Counted from the first letter of the stretch, positions 34,981-43,502 are shown. The stretch: 64,000 nt of DNA from Actinacidiphila yanglinensis (GCF_900107965.1 NZ_FNVU01000003.1:496001-560000); one strand, 5' to 3'. Notes: generated from the letters alone by a model not told the origin. A program made the numbers and translations.

Positions 34981-35531
34981 GCCGCTCAACTACCCCCCAA
35001 AAGCACACCTTCACCTGGAACGTGAGCCCGCGGCGCCGGGAGTACGAACGGTTTGCGGGTGGGGTGCGGATGAGTCGGTACGGTTCGCCGTTGTAGCCGG
35101 CGAGCCGAAGGGCGCGCCGGTGTCGAAAGGGAGAGCGCGCGGAGATCGCCGAGGAACGAGGTGATCGAGCACGGTCGACCGTCGACACCGGATCCAAGCG
35201 CCCGGAGGCGAGCCGGCGGCAAAAAGGGGCTTGAGTGGGTGCCTCCACGGGCGGACGGTTTCCAGGTGAGGGTGTCGATACGTTCGGCGCTTGCCTGTGA
35301 GCGCCCCGGGCCACGGTGGGCCGTTCTTACGTGGGTGCCTCCACGGGCGGACGGTTTCCAGGTGAGGGTGCCGATACGTTCGGCGCTTGCGCGTGAGCGC
35401 CTCGCGCCACGGTGGGCCGTTTCTCGGTGTAGGGCATCCACGTACGCGTGGAGGTCGCACTCGACAAGCGGGGACCCCGGAAACGGGGGAAGGTGGGCCG
35501 TAGTGCCTAACTTCGCACCTGGAGGTGCGCG
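34981..35531. other. 550-bp intergenic region with repeats
   Basis: The region lies between the divergent lipid-enzyme fusion and the aminotransferase-like gene. It has no convincing gene; a long minus-strand frame exists only because of the 96-bp repeat at 35235-35426. GGTGGGCCGT recurs three times, twice in the repeat and once near 35495. A short hairpin TCCACG-TACG-CGTGGA occurs near 35437. It also contains the promoter and the GGAGG ribosome site of the gene at 35532. Confidence 0.5.
35235..35426. repeat. 96-bp direct repeat, two copies
   Basis: GTGGGTGCCTCCACGGG at 35235 recurs at 35331, and the two units remain nearly identical for about 92 bases, ending in CCGTTCT. Differences are few (for example GTGTCGATAC versus GTGCCGATAC). 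Because 96 is a multiple of three, the minus strand reads a 32-residue peptide repeat centred on TLTWKPSARGGTH. I see no known element with this sequence. Confidence 0.8.
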
Positions 35532-36743
35532 ATGCCGTGGGCGTATGAGGTGAGGCCCGATCCGGGGTTGCCGGTGCCCGGGTACTGGGAGGCGTGGCTG
35601 GCCGCAGCGGCGGCCGGGACCGAGCCTGCCGGGGGCGGCCGGGAGCTGCTGGAGGCGGCCGACGGGTACTGGTCGCGGCGGGCGCTACCAGGGGGCGCGG
35701 CACACGTGCTGGCCGCGCCCGGCGCGGAGCAGCTGCTGCTCGCGGTGCTGGCGGCCAGTGACGGCGACCCGGTGCTGGCCCGTCCGGCCGCGGCGTGGCA
35801 GGCCCCGGTGGCCCGGCTGCTCGGCCGCCGGGTGCACACCGCGCCCACGCCAGCGGAGGGCGGCGGGGTGCCGGACCCGGTGGCGCTGCTGGAGACGGTG
35901 CGGCGGGCCCGGGCGGAAGGCGGCGACCCGCGGCTGCTGGTGCTGTCGGCCGCGGACGACCCGACCGGCACCGTCACCGCGCCGGAACTCCTGCACGAGA
36001 CCTGTGAGGCCGCCGCGGAGGCGGGCCTGCTGATCGTGTCCGACGAGACCTACTCCGACACCCTGCACCACCGCGAGACGGTCCTGCTCAGCCCGGCGGA
36101 GATGCTGCCCGAGCACACCGTGGTACTCACCGACCTCGGCGCGACGCTGGTGCCGGCGGGCGTGCCGGCCGCGCTGGCCCGCTTCCCGGACACCGTGCAC
36201 GGCACGTCGTGGCGGCAGCGGGCCGTCGACGTGCTGGCCGCGCTGCGGGCGGTGCTGCCCGCGCCCGTCGCCGCCGCGACCGCGTACGTGCTCGGCGAGC
36301 CGCCCGAGGTCACCGAACGCAGCGCCGCCGCGAACCGGCTGCACGCCAGGACCGCGGCTGCCGCGTACCGCGCGATCACCGAGGCGGGGGCGTCCTGCCG
36401 CCCGCCGAAGGCCGGCTTCCAGCTGTATCCGACCGCCGGGCCGTCGGGGCCGCACGCGGCGCGGCAGGCCGAGGAGCAGTTGAGTGCCGCGCTCGGGTAC
36501 ACGGTGCCCGGCGGGCACCGCTTCGGCGACGACCCGCAGGAGCCGAGGGTGCGGATCGACACCGGGCTGCTGCACGGTGCGACCGAGGCCGAGCGGCAGG
36601 CCGTGCTGGCGGCGGCCGACCCGGCGGCGGTGCCGCACGTCGCGGCCGGGCTGGCCGCGCTGACCGCGGCGTTCACCGCGCTGACCGGCGTGGACGTGGT
36701 CAGTGGTTCGGCCGACACCGGATCGCGGGGGTCGGGGGTCTGA
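35532..36743 (+). CDS. Aminotransferase class I/II-fold protein, PLP lysine apparently missing
   Basis: The 403-residue protein has the fold-type I layout, including SAADDPTGTVTAPELL near residues 139-153 and VSDETYSDT, in which Asp171 and Tyr174 match the PLP-contacting Asp and Tyr. About 33 residues later, where SLSK-x-x-x-x-x-G is expected, it reads VVLTDLGATLVPAGVPAAL, with Ala204 in the position of the Schiff-base lysine and no lysine nearby. The only lysine is at residue 293. It therefore probably cannot do normal transamination and may be a binding or regulatory relative. ATG 35532 has GGAGG upstream. Confidence 0.82.
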   Translation: MPWAYEVRPDPGLPVPGYWEAWLAAAAAGTEPAGGGRELLEAADGYWSRRALPGGAAHVLAAPGAEQLLLAVLAASDGDPVLARPAAAWQAPVARLLGRRVHTAPTPAEGGGVPDPVALLETVRRARAEGGDPRLLVLSAADDPTGTVTAPELLHETCEAAAEAGLLIVSDETYSDTLHHRETVLLSPAEMLPEHTVVLTDLGATLVPAGVPAALARFPDTVHGTSWRQRAVDVLAALRAVLPAPVAAATAYVLGEPPEVTERSAAANRLHARTAAAAYRAITEAGASCRPPKAGFQLYPTAGPSGPHAARQAEEQLSAALGYTVPGGHRFGDDPQEPRVRIDTGLLHGATEAERQAVLAAADPAAVPHVAAGLAALTAAFTALTGVDVVSGSADTGSRGSGV

Positions 36744-36793
36744 CCTACGTTCGAGGTGACGTTCCAGCCGGGTGGGGGAGCGAGGGAGTGCCG

Positions 36794-37867
36794 ATGAGCG
36801 ACCAGCGTGCACGCGTCCTGGCCGCGCCCGGAGCCGTGGACGGTCCCGCGGACACCCCTCGCACCGACCGCCCCCGTACCGACCGCCCCCGCACCACCGA
36901 TGTCCCGGAGCCGTCCGCCGGGCCGAGGAACTGGCCGGCCAGCTTCGTCGACAGGCTCTCCGACCCGCTGCCGATGCCGGGGGTGCGGGACATCGTCCGG
37001 CTGGTCCGCGAGTGCGCGGTCCGGCCGCCGTCGCACAGCCTCAAGGACGTGCCGCTGCTGCCGGTCGAGCCCGGGCCACTGCCTTCCGCGGGCCGCGCCA
37101 CCGTCAGCGTGACCTGGGCGGGGCACGCGAGCTGGGTGGTCAGGATCGGCGGGCTGACGGTCCTCACCGATCCCGTCTGGTCACGCCGCATCCCCGGGAC
37201 GCCCCGCCGGATCACCCCGGTCGGCGTGCCCTGGAAGGCGTTGCCGCCGATCGACGCGGTCGTCATCAGCCACAACCACTACGACCACCTCGACGCGCCG
37301 ACCGTCAAGCGGCTGCCGCGCTCCACGCCCTGCTACGTGCCGGCCGGGCTCGGCGAATGGTTCCGGCGGCGCGGCTTCACCCGGGTGGCGGAGCTCGACT
37401 GGTGGGAGGGCACCTGGCTGCGCGGGGTGCGGTTCGACTTCGTGCCGGCCCACCACTGGAGCCGCCGCACCCTCACCGACACCTGCCGGTCGCTGTGGGG
37501 CGGGTGGGTACTCACCGACTCCGACGGGCACCGCGTCTACTTCGCCGGGGACACCGGCTACGGTGCCTACTTCGCGGAGATCGCCCGGGTGCACCCCGGC
37601 ATCGACCTCGCGCTGCTGCCGATCGGTGCCTACACGCCGCGCTGGATGCTGCGGCCGGTGCACACCGACCCCGAGGAGGCGGTGCAGGCATTCCTCGACC
37701 TCGGCGCCGCCGCGATGGCACCGATGCACTGGGCGACGTTCCTGCTCTCCGGCGAGCCCCCGCTCGAACCGCTCACCCGGCTGCGCGCGGCGTGGTCGGC
37801 CGCCGGGCTGCCGCGCGGCGCGCTGTGGGACCTGCCGATCGGGGCGTCCCGGGTGCTCGCCGGGTGA
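36794..37867 (+). CDS. MBL-fold metallo-hydrolase (NAPE-PLD/UlaG-like)
   Basis: The 357-residue protein has a disordered Pro/Arg/Thr-rich start of about 45 residues and then a metallo-beta-lactamase fold with WAGHASWVVRIGGLTVLTDPVWS and the metal motif SHNHYDHLD. Further metal ligands are in VPAHHWSRR and FAGDTGYG. The pattern matches the N-acyl-phosphatidylethanolamine phospholipase D-like group. It follows the aminotransferase-like gene by 50 bp in the same direction and may be co-transcribed. ATG 36794 has GAGGGAG upstream. Confidence 0.9.
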   Translation: MSDQRARVLAAPGAVDGPADTPRTDRPRTDRPRTTDVPEPSAGPRNWPASFVDRLSDPLPMPGVRDIVRLVRECAVRPPSHSLKDVPLLPVEPGPLPSAGRATVSVTWAGHASWVVRIGGLTVLTDPVWSRRIPGTPRRITPVGVPWKALPPIDAVVISHNHYDHLDAPTVKRLPRSTPCYVPAGLGEWFRRRGFTRVAELDWWEGTWLRGVRFDFVPAHHWSRRTLTDTCRSLWGGWVLTDSDGHRVYFAGDTGYGAYFAEIARVHPGIDLALLPIGAYTPRWMLRPVHTDPEEAVQAFLDLGAAAMAPMHWATFLLSGEPPLEPLTRLRAAWSAAGLPRGALWDLPIGASRVLAG

Positions 37868-37881
37868 GCCCGCACCGCATC

Positions 37882-37933
37882 CGGTAAGGACCGTCCCGTC
37901 AGGGTCTTGCCCCTTACCGCTTGCCCCTTACCG
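37882..37933. terminator. Hairpin with a duplicated 3' arm between convergent genes
   Basis: CGGTAAGG at 37882-37889 can pair with CCTTACCG at 37912-37919. The 14-base segment CTTGCCCCTTACCG is then repeated immediately (37906-37919 and 37920-37933), so two alternative stems are possible. It lies between the convergent metallo-hydrolase and DedA genes. Confidence 0.5.
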
Positions 37934-37958
37934 CCGCTGTCCCGTCGGGACCTGCCGC

Positions 37959-38651
37959 CTAAGGTGCCGTGCGCGGCTCCTGCTCCGGGCCGTCCCCGCG
38001 CCGCTGCTCCGGCGCGTCCTCCTTCGGCTGCCGCATCTTCCGGATCCGCCCGGTCACCGCGGGGACCGCGGCGATCACCAGGGTCATCGCGACCGCCAGC
38101 GCCACGCCCTGCCACGGCTTGTCGAAGAGCGACCCGCCGAGTATCCCGATGAGCTGGTACGCCGCCGCCCATGCCAGGCACGCCGGTATGTCGCCGCGGA
38201 CGAAGCGCCGCAGCGGCATCTCCGCCAGCAGGCACGCCACCATCACCGGGATCCGCCCCGCCGGCACCAGCCGGGACAGCACCAGCACCGCCGCGCCGTG
38301 CCGGTCGAGCTGGCGCTCCGCCCGCTCCAACGTGCCCTGCTCGGACCGCTGCTGGAGCCGGTGCAGCCAGCGCGAGCCGTTCCGCGACCGCACCCCGCGC
38401 AGCCCCAGCCAGTACAGCGCCACGTCGCCGATGAACGCCGCTACGGACGCCACCGCGAAGACGAGGACCAGCGCGACGGGTTCGGTCTGGTGGAACGCCA
38501 CCACCGCCGCTCCGGACACGACCGCGCCGGTCGGCACCACCGGCACGAGCGAGCCGAGCACCACCAGGAGGAACAGCGACGGGTAGCCGACCGCCGACTG
38601 CGTGCTCTGGGACGCCGGGGAGTTGGCCGCCGCGGCCAGGATGCCGATCAT
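37959..38651 (-). CDS. DedA-family membrane protein
   Basis: The 230-residue membrane protein has five or six hydrophobic helices and DedA/SNARE-associated landmarks: LGSLVPVVPTGAVVSGAA, FIGDVALYWLGLRGV, LDRHGAAVLVLSRLVPAGRIPVMVACLLAEMPLRRF and CLAWAAAYQLIGILGG. DedA proteins act as lipid flippases or proton-dependent transporters for undecaprenyl phosphate or phospholipids. The tail is charged and cytoplasmic. Its ATG overlaps the stop of the upstream metallo-hydrolase by four bases (ATGA), so the two are translated together. Confidence 0.9.
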   Translation of the reverse strand: MIGILAAAANSPASQSTQSAVGYPSLFLLVVLGSLVPVVPTGAVVSGAAVVAFHQTEPVALVLVFAVASVAAFIGDVALYWLGLRGVRSRNGSRWLHRLQQRSEQGTLERAERQLDRHGAAVLVLSRLVPAGRIPVMVACLLAEMPLRRFVRGDIPACLAWAAAYQLIGILGGSLFDKPWQGVALAVAMTLVIAAVPAVTGRIRKMRQPKEDAPEQRRGDGPEQEPRTAP

Positions 38652-39448
38652 CCGCCGCTCCCGTGACCGGCCCGGCCCGCGGTGGTGACCCGCACGCTCT
38701 GCCCGTGCTCCGGCCGGTGCACGGCGACATCCGGCGCGAGTGCGGCGGCGTACCGCTCGAACTCCTCGCCGGGGGTGTGGAACTCGTGCGGGCGCACCGC
38801 CTCCATCCCGATCGGCCAGTACGTGCCGTAGTGCACCGGCACGGCCGCCTGGGGCGCGAGGTCGGCCAGCGCACGTGCCGCCCGCTCGGGGTTGAGGTGG
38901 CCGGCGCCCAGGAACGGCCCCCAACCGCCCACCGGCAGCAGCGCGATGTCGCACGGCCCGACCGCCTCGGCCATCCCGTCGAAGAGCCCGGTGTCACCGG
39001 CGAAGTAGGTCCGGGCCTCGCCCGTCACCACGTACCCGAGCGCGTCGGTGCGCTGCGGGCCGACCGGCAGCCGCCGCCCGTCGTGCGCGGCCGGCACCGC
39101 CCGGACCGCCAGCCCGCCGAACTCCCGCACGTCCCCGGCAGCCACCTCGACCAGCCGCAGCCGCTTCCGGACCCGGCGCAGCGCGGGCACCGCGGCCTGC
39201 GCGCCGCGCGGCAGCAGCACGGTGGTGCCCGGCGCGAGCCGCGCCAGCGAGCCGACATGGAGGTGGTCGGCGTGCAGGTGCGACACCAGCACCACGTCGG
39301 CCCGGGCGGCGGCCGCCGTGGGCAGCGCCCCGCGGCGCCTGCGCAGGTGCGCCAACCGCCGCGTGAACAGCGGGTCCGTGAGCACCCGCACGCCCGAGTC
39401 CACCACCGTCACCGTGGCATGCCCCCACCACGTGATCTCCACCGCCAC
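38648..39448 (-). CDS. MBL-fold metal-dependent hydrolase
   Basis: The 266-residue protein has the fold landmarks EITWWGHATVTVVDSGVRVLTDPLF, the metal motif SHLHADHLH and the later ligands AAHDGRR and YFAGDTGLFDGMA. It is a UlaG-like hydrolase distinct from the one at 36794. GTG 39448 is chosen because the family starts within a few residues of WWGH; GTG 39460 and GTG 39442 are alternatives. It overlaps the dedA gene by four bases, so it may process the lipid or metabolite handled by that membrane protein. Confidence 0.88.
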   Translation of the reverse strand: MAVEITWWGHATVTVVDSGVRVLTDPLFTRRLAHLRRRRGALPTAAAARADVVLVSHLHADHLHVGSLARLAPGTTVLLPRGAQAAVPALRRVRKRLRLVEVAAGDVREFGGLAVRAVPAAHDGRRLPVGPQRTDALGYVVTGEARTYFAGDTGLFDGMAEAVGPCDIALLPVGGWGPFLGAGHLNPERAARALADLAPQAAVPVHYGTYWPIGMEAVRPHEFHTPGEEFERYAAALAPDVAVHRPEHGQSVRVTTAGRAGHGSGG

Positions 39449-39643
39449 GCTGCCACGCACCCTTCCGGCCGTTCGTCCCCGGGGACCCGGCCCGGCCGCG
39501 ATCCGCCGTGCGCCGCCCGCGCGCCCGCGGCGTCCGCTTCCGGCCGCCCGTTCGCCGCCGTCCTTGAGCGTATGCCCTGCTCGCGCGCCCCGATCACCTG
39601 CGGGACCGCCGGACCGTACCTGCCGATATGGCAGGCTGGGGGC

Positions 39644-41872
39644 GTGCCTCAGCCGGGAGAGAGTCGGAGACGGGCCGCGAGGCGCAGTGCCGTGCGGACC
39701 GTCGGCCGCGTGCTCGCGGTGTGGATGGTCACCTCCGCGACCCTCGCCGTGCTCGCCGCGATCATGCCCGACCTCCGGCTGGAGTCGACCGGCGGCGACA
39801 GCCCCACCCAGGTCGCGACCACCGCGGCGCTGGGGGCCGGCGCGTTCGGCGTGCTGAGCGCGCTGGTGTGGCCGCTGCTGGTCCGCGCGCTGCTGCTGGT
39901 GCCCGCGCTGGTGCTGGGCGCCCTGGTGTTCTTCCTCAACGGCTCGCTGCTGCTGGTCGCGTTGAGCCTGACCCCGCACGGCCGCGGCGAGGTGACGCCG
40001 GCCACCGCCGTGGTGATCGCCGCCGTCATGTCCGCGGCGTCCTCGGCCACGAGCACCGCGCTTGCCGTCCGCGACGACGCCGCCTACGGGCGCCGGCTGG
40101 CCCGGCTGGCGGGCCGCCGGCGGCATCACGCCGACGACCCGCCGCTGCCCACCACGCCCGGCACCGTCTTCCTCCAACTCGACGGCGTCGGCCACGAGGT
40201 GATGCGCGACGCCCTCACCGGCGTGCCGCCCGTGATGCCCGGCGTCGCGTCCTGGCTCGACGGCACCCACCGGCTCGCCGCCTGGCGGACGGACTGGAGC
40301 AGCCAGACCGGCGCCAGCCAGCTGGGGATCCTGCACGGCACCAACCACGACGTCCCCGCCTTCCGCTGGTACGAGAAGGAGACCGGGCAGGTCATGGTCT
40401 GCAACCGCCCCTCCAGCGCCGCCGAGCTGGAGCGGCGGGCGGTGCGGCGCACCGGCTGCGGCGGCCTGCTCGTCGACGGCGGGGCCAGCCGCGGCAACCT
40501 GTTCACCGGCGGCGCCGCGCAGTCCGCGCTGGTGATGTCGGTGGCGGCCCGGCGGGCGAAGTTCACCCGCTCCCGCTCCGGTTACTTCGCGTACTTCTCC
40601 GACCCGGCCAATGCTGTGCGCACCGCCTGGTCCTTCGCCGCCGAAGTGGTCCGGGAGGTGGGGGAGTCCACCGCGGCGCGCCTGCGCCGGGACCGGCCGC
40701 GGGTCAAACGCGGCGGCCTCTACCCGCTGTTGCGGGCCTTCGCGACCGTCGTCGAGCGCGACGTCGCGGTCGCGGCCGTCATCGGCGACATGCTCGCCGG
40801 GCGCGCCGCGGTCTACGCCGACCTGGTCGCCTACGACGAGGTCGCGCACCACTCCGGGCCGCGCAGCCGCGATGCCCGCAAGGTGCTGGCCCGGCTGGAC
40901 CGCTCGATCCGGCTGATCGCCGATTCCTCCCGCTACGCCCCGCGCCCCTACCGCATCGTGCTGCTGTCCGACCACGGGCAGAGCGCCGGGGAGACCTTCG
41001 AGAGCGCCTACGGCACGGGGCTGCGCGAACTGGTGCGGACCGGCTGCGGGCTCACCGAGCCGGCCGGGGCCACCCGGCCGCGGCGGCCCGCGCGGCGCGG
41101 CGGCGGCGCGGAGGCGCGGGGGGCGGCCCGGACCGCGCTGCGGCGGCCCGAGCGCGGTAGGCGGGCGGCGGAGGAGGCGGAGTGCGACGGGCCGCCGTCG
41201 GAGCCGGTGGTGCTCGCCTCGGGCAACCTCGGTCTGGTCACCTTCCCCGACATCGCCGGACGCGCGACGCTGGAGGAGGTGGAGCGCCGTTGCCCGGACC
41301 TGCTGCCGACGCTGACCGCGCACCCCGGGATCGGCTTCGTCCTGGTCCGCAGCGCCACGCGGGGGCCGGTCGTCCTCGGCGCCTGCGGCTCGCACGAACT
41401 GGCCACCGGGCGGGTGACCGGAGCCGACCCGCTGGCGCCCTTCGGCCCGGGCGCCGTGGCGGCCGTCCTGCGCACGGACGCCTTCCCGCACGCCGCCGAC
41501 CTGATGGTCAACTCCTCCTGCGACCAGGCGACCGGCCGCGTGCACGCCTTCGAGGAGCAGGCCGGCTCGCACGGCGGCCTCGGCGGCCCGCAGACCGACC
41601 CGTTCCTGCTCCACCCCGCCGACCTGCCCCTGCCGCCGCACCCGCTCCTCGGCGCGGAGGCCGTCCACCGGCTCTTCCACGGCTGGCTGGCCGCGCCGCC
41701 CGAGGCCGAGGCACCGCGGTCCGGGACCGCGCGGCCTGTCCCGGTGCCGCAGGACGCCGCGGACAGCGGGACCTGCCCGCGCCCGGCCCCGCTGCTGTCG
41801 CCGCGCTGCCCGGCCGAGGACGCGCCTCCGCCGCTGGCCGTGCACCCGGGGCCCTTCAGCCCCGCGGAGTGA
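39644..41872 (+). CDS. Membrane-anchored alkaline-phosphatase-fold protein (annotated elsewhere as phage holin family)
   Basis: The 742-residue protein has an N-terminal block of about four membrane helices (residues 25-140; WMVTSATLAVLAAIMPDL, WPLLVRALLLVPALVLGALVFFLNG) of the DUF360/holin-like type. An alkaline-phosphatase-superfamily domain follows, with VFLQLDGVGHEVM (metal Asp), SQTGASQLGILHG (nucleophile Thr/Ser region), YDEVAHHSGP and LLSDHGQS (metal Asp-His). It probably acts on phosphodiesters or lipid-linked phosphates outside the cell. A low-complexity Arg/Ala loop lies near residues 475-515. GTG 39644 is the most plausible start. No phage genes are nearby. Confidence 0.85.
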   Translation: MPQPGESRRRAARRSAVRTVGRVLAVWMVTSATLAVLAAIMPDLRLESTGGDSPTQVATTAALGAGAFGVLSALVWPLLVRALLLVPALVLGALVFFLNGSLLLVALSLTPHGRGEVTPATAVVIAAVMSAASSATSTALAVRDDAAYGRRLARLAGRRRHHADDPPLPTTPGTVFLQLDGVGHEVMRDALTGVPPVMPGVASWLDGTHRLAAWRTDWSSQTGASQLGILHGTNHDVPAFRWYEKETGQVMVCNRPSSAAELERRAVRRTGCGGLLVDGGASRGNLFTGGAAQSALVMSVAARRAKFTRSRSGYFAYFSDPANAVRTAWSFAAEVVREVGESTAARLRRDRPRVKRGGLYPLLRAFATVVERDVAVAAVIGDMLAGRAAVYADLVAYDEVAHHSGPRSRDARKVLARLDRSIRLIADSSRYAPRPYRIVLLSDHGQSAGETFESAYGTGLRELVRTGCGLTEPAGATRPRRPARRGGGAEARGAARTALRRPERGRRAAEEAECDGPPSEPVVLASGNLGLVTFPDIAGRATLEEVERRCPDLLPTLTAHPGIGFVLVRSATRGPVVLGACGSHELATGRVTGADPLAPFGPGAVAAVLRTDAFPHAADLMVNSSCDQATGRVHAFEEQAGSHGGLGGPQTDPFLLHPADLPLPPHPLLGAEAVHRLFHGWLAAPPEAEAPRSGTARPVPVPQDAADSGTCPRPAPLLSPRCPAEDAPPPLAVHPGPFSPAE

Positions 41873-41947
41873 GCGCGGCCGGCGGACCGGCCGCGACGGA
41901 CGTGACGGGTGCTGCGGGCTCGACGGCCGCCGGCCCGCGGGGGAGCA

Positions 41948-42718
41948 CTACGCCGTGGCGCCGCCGTCGAGGACCAGGTCGGCGCCCACCGTGGACGCGG
42001 CGGCCGGGGACGCGAGGTGGAGGACGGCGGCGGCGATCTCCTCGGTGGAGGAGACCCGGCCGACCGGCAGGGCGTCGCGCATCCGGGCCGCCTTGGCGTC
42101 GGGCGTCTCGCCGGGGAGCGTGGACATGGGGGTGTCGACGGGCCCGGGGCTGACCGCGTTGATCCGCACCCCGTCACGGATGTGGTCGAGCGCGGCGGTC
42201 CGGGTGAGCACGCCGACCGCGGCCTTGCTCGCTGCGTAGGCGGCCAGGCCCGGCGCCCGGCGGTGCGCCCCGATGTTGGAGGCGATGTTGACGATCGCGC
42301 CGCCGCCGTGCGCGCGCATGTGCGCGATCTCGTACTTCATGGACAGCCACATCCCGGTGAGGTTCGTGTCGAAGGTGCGGTGCCACTGCTCCTCGGTGAT
42401 GTCGGCGACAGCGGCGGGCGGCGGGAATACGCCCGCGCAGTTCACGGCGACGTCGAGCCCGCCGAACTGCCGTGCGGTGGCCTCGACCAGCGCGCTCACG
42501 TCGGCCGCGCGGGTGATGTCCGCGGGGCGGGCGGCGGCCTCGCCGCCGCCGGCCTCGACGAGGGCGACGGTCTCCTTGAGCGTGCTCCCGGTGCGTCCGG
42601 CGACGGTCACCCGGGCACCCTGGCGGGCGAAGGCGAGCGCCACGCCCCGGCCTATGCCGGTGCCGCCGCCGGTGACCAGCACGGAGCAGCCGGCGAAGAT
42701 CCTGGATTCCCCGGTCAT
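41948..42718 (-). CDS. Short-chain dehydrogenase/reductase
   Basis: The 256-residue classical SDR has the NAD(P) loop VTGGGTGIGRG, NCAG, the catalytic Ser in NIASNIGAHRR, YAASK and the C-terminal VGADLVLDGG. Length and order of motifs are complete. The substrate is unknown. A TetR gene lies 152 bp upstream on the same strand, and a similar 12-bp motif precedes both genes, so this SDR is the probable target of that repressor. Confidence 0.92.
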   Translation of the reverse strand: MTGESRIFAGCSVLVTGGGTGIGRGVALAFARQGARVTVAGRTGSTLKETVALVEAGGGEAAARPADITRAADVSALVEATARQFGGLDVAVNCAGVFPPPAAVADITEEQWHRTFDTNLTGMWLSMKYEIAHMRAHGGGAIVNIASNIGAHRRAPGLAAYAASKAAVGVLTRTAALDHIRDGVRINAVSPGPVDTPMSTLPGETPDAKAARMRDALPVGRVSSTEEIAAAVLHLASPAAASTVGADLVLDGGATA

Positions 42719-42748
42719 GTCGGGTTCCCTCCCACGTGATTGATAATG

Positions 42749-42760
42749 GAACGATCGATC
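42749..42760. promoter_or_regulatory. Probable TetR site upstream of the SDR gene
   Basis: GAACGATCGATC lies 31 bp before the SDR start. It matches GAACGGTCGGTC (43476-43487), 24 bp before the TetR start, at 10 of 12 positions. Sharing a site between regulator and target is the main argument for function. Confidence 0.4.
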
Positions 42761-42870
42761 TGAAAAAGGGTCGGAAAAGTCAACAAAGAGACGGGCTCTC
42801 GCGCACCCTACGGCGCGGCTCCGGTCGGCGGCCCCGGTCCGGCGCCCGACCGGGCGGGAGTGGCGGGAGG

Positions 42871-43452
42871 TCAGTCCAGCAGGGCCAGTGCCTGCGCCGC
42901 CGCGTCGCGCGCCCGTTCCCCGTCGCCCCCCGCCTTGCCCACCACCCGGATCCCCTGGAGCAGGACGAGCAGCATCCGGGCCAGGCCGCGCGGGTCGCGC
43001 CCGGCCGGAAGCTCCCCCTGGGCGCGGGCCCGCAGCAGCGCGGAGGTCAGGCCCGCCTCCATGGCGTCCCAGCTCGCCTCCACCCGGCGGGCGGCCGCGG
43101 TGTCGTGCGGCGCCATCTCCACCGCGGTGTTGGTGACGAAGCAGCCGCGCCGCAGGTCGTCGTGGGCGGCCTGGTCGGCGAAGTCGGTGACGAGGGCGCG
43201 CACCGCGGGCAGCGCGGGGCCGGGCCGGGAGAGCGTGTCCAGCAGCGCGTCGTCCCGCGCGCGCTGGTAGCGGGAGAGCGCGGCCAGGTAGAGGTCGTGC
43301 TTGCTGCCGAAGGTGCCGTAGATGCTGGCCCGCGCGATGCCGAGCGCGTCGACGAGGTCGGCCATGGAGGTCGCCTCGTAGCCGCGCCGCCAGAACAGCT
43401 CCAGCGCGCGGTCGAGCACCGCGTCCGGGTCGAACTCCTTGGTCCTCGCCAT
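42871..43452 (-). CDS. TetR-family transcriptional regulator
   Basis: The 193-residue protein has a TetR HTH at about residues 10-55 (DRALELFWRRGYEATSMADLVDALGIARASIYGTFGSKHDLY) and a C-terminal domain with RGCFVTNTAVEMAPHD, typical of the TetR_C subgroup with a conserved cysteine. It is transcribed towards the SDR gene. Likely autoregulation is through GAACGGTCGGTC at 43476. Confidence 0.92.
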   Translation of the reverse strand: MARTKEFDPDAVLDRALELFWRRGYEATSMADLVDALGIARASIYGTFGSKHDLYLAALSRYQRARDDALLDTLSRPGPALPAVRALVTDFADQAAHDDLRRGCFVTNTAVEMAPHDTAAARRVEASWDAMEAGLTSALLRARAQGELPAGRDPRGLARMLLVLLQGIRVVGKAGGDGERARDAAAQALALLD

Positions 43453-43475
43453 GCGGGTGACCCTAGCCGTATCGA

Positions 43476-43487
43476 GAACGGTCGGTC
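43476..43487. promoter_or_regulatory. Probable TetR autoregulatory site
   Basis: GAACGGTCGGTC lies 24 bp upstream of the TetR start and matches the motif upstream of the SDR gene (42749-42760). It is imperfectly palindromic. Confidence 0.4.
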
Positions 43488-43502
43488 AATATTGCGGGAA
43501 TC

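Noticed and set aside
34986..35441. 151-codon minus-strand open frame with repeated TLTWKPSARGGTH
   Set aside because: It exists because of the 96-bp repeat, lacks a ribosome site, has Arg/Pro/His-rich non-protein composition outside the repeat, and runs to the start of the PAP2/kinase gene.
38663..39640. Upstream extension of the alkaline-phosphatase-fold gene across the metallo-hydrolase
   Set aside because: This part is antisense to a clear MBL-fold gene and looks non-coding; GTG 39644 starts directly before the membrane helices.
39644..41872. Possible prophage because of the holin-like N-terminus
   Set aside because: No lysin, tail, capsid, integrase or att-like repeat is nearby; the holin label reflects only membrane helices.
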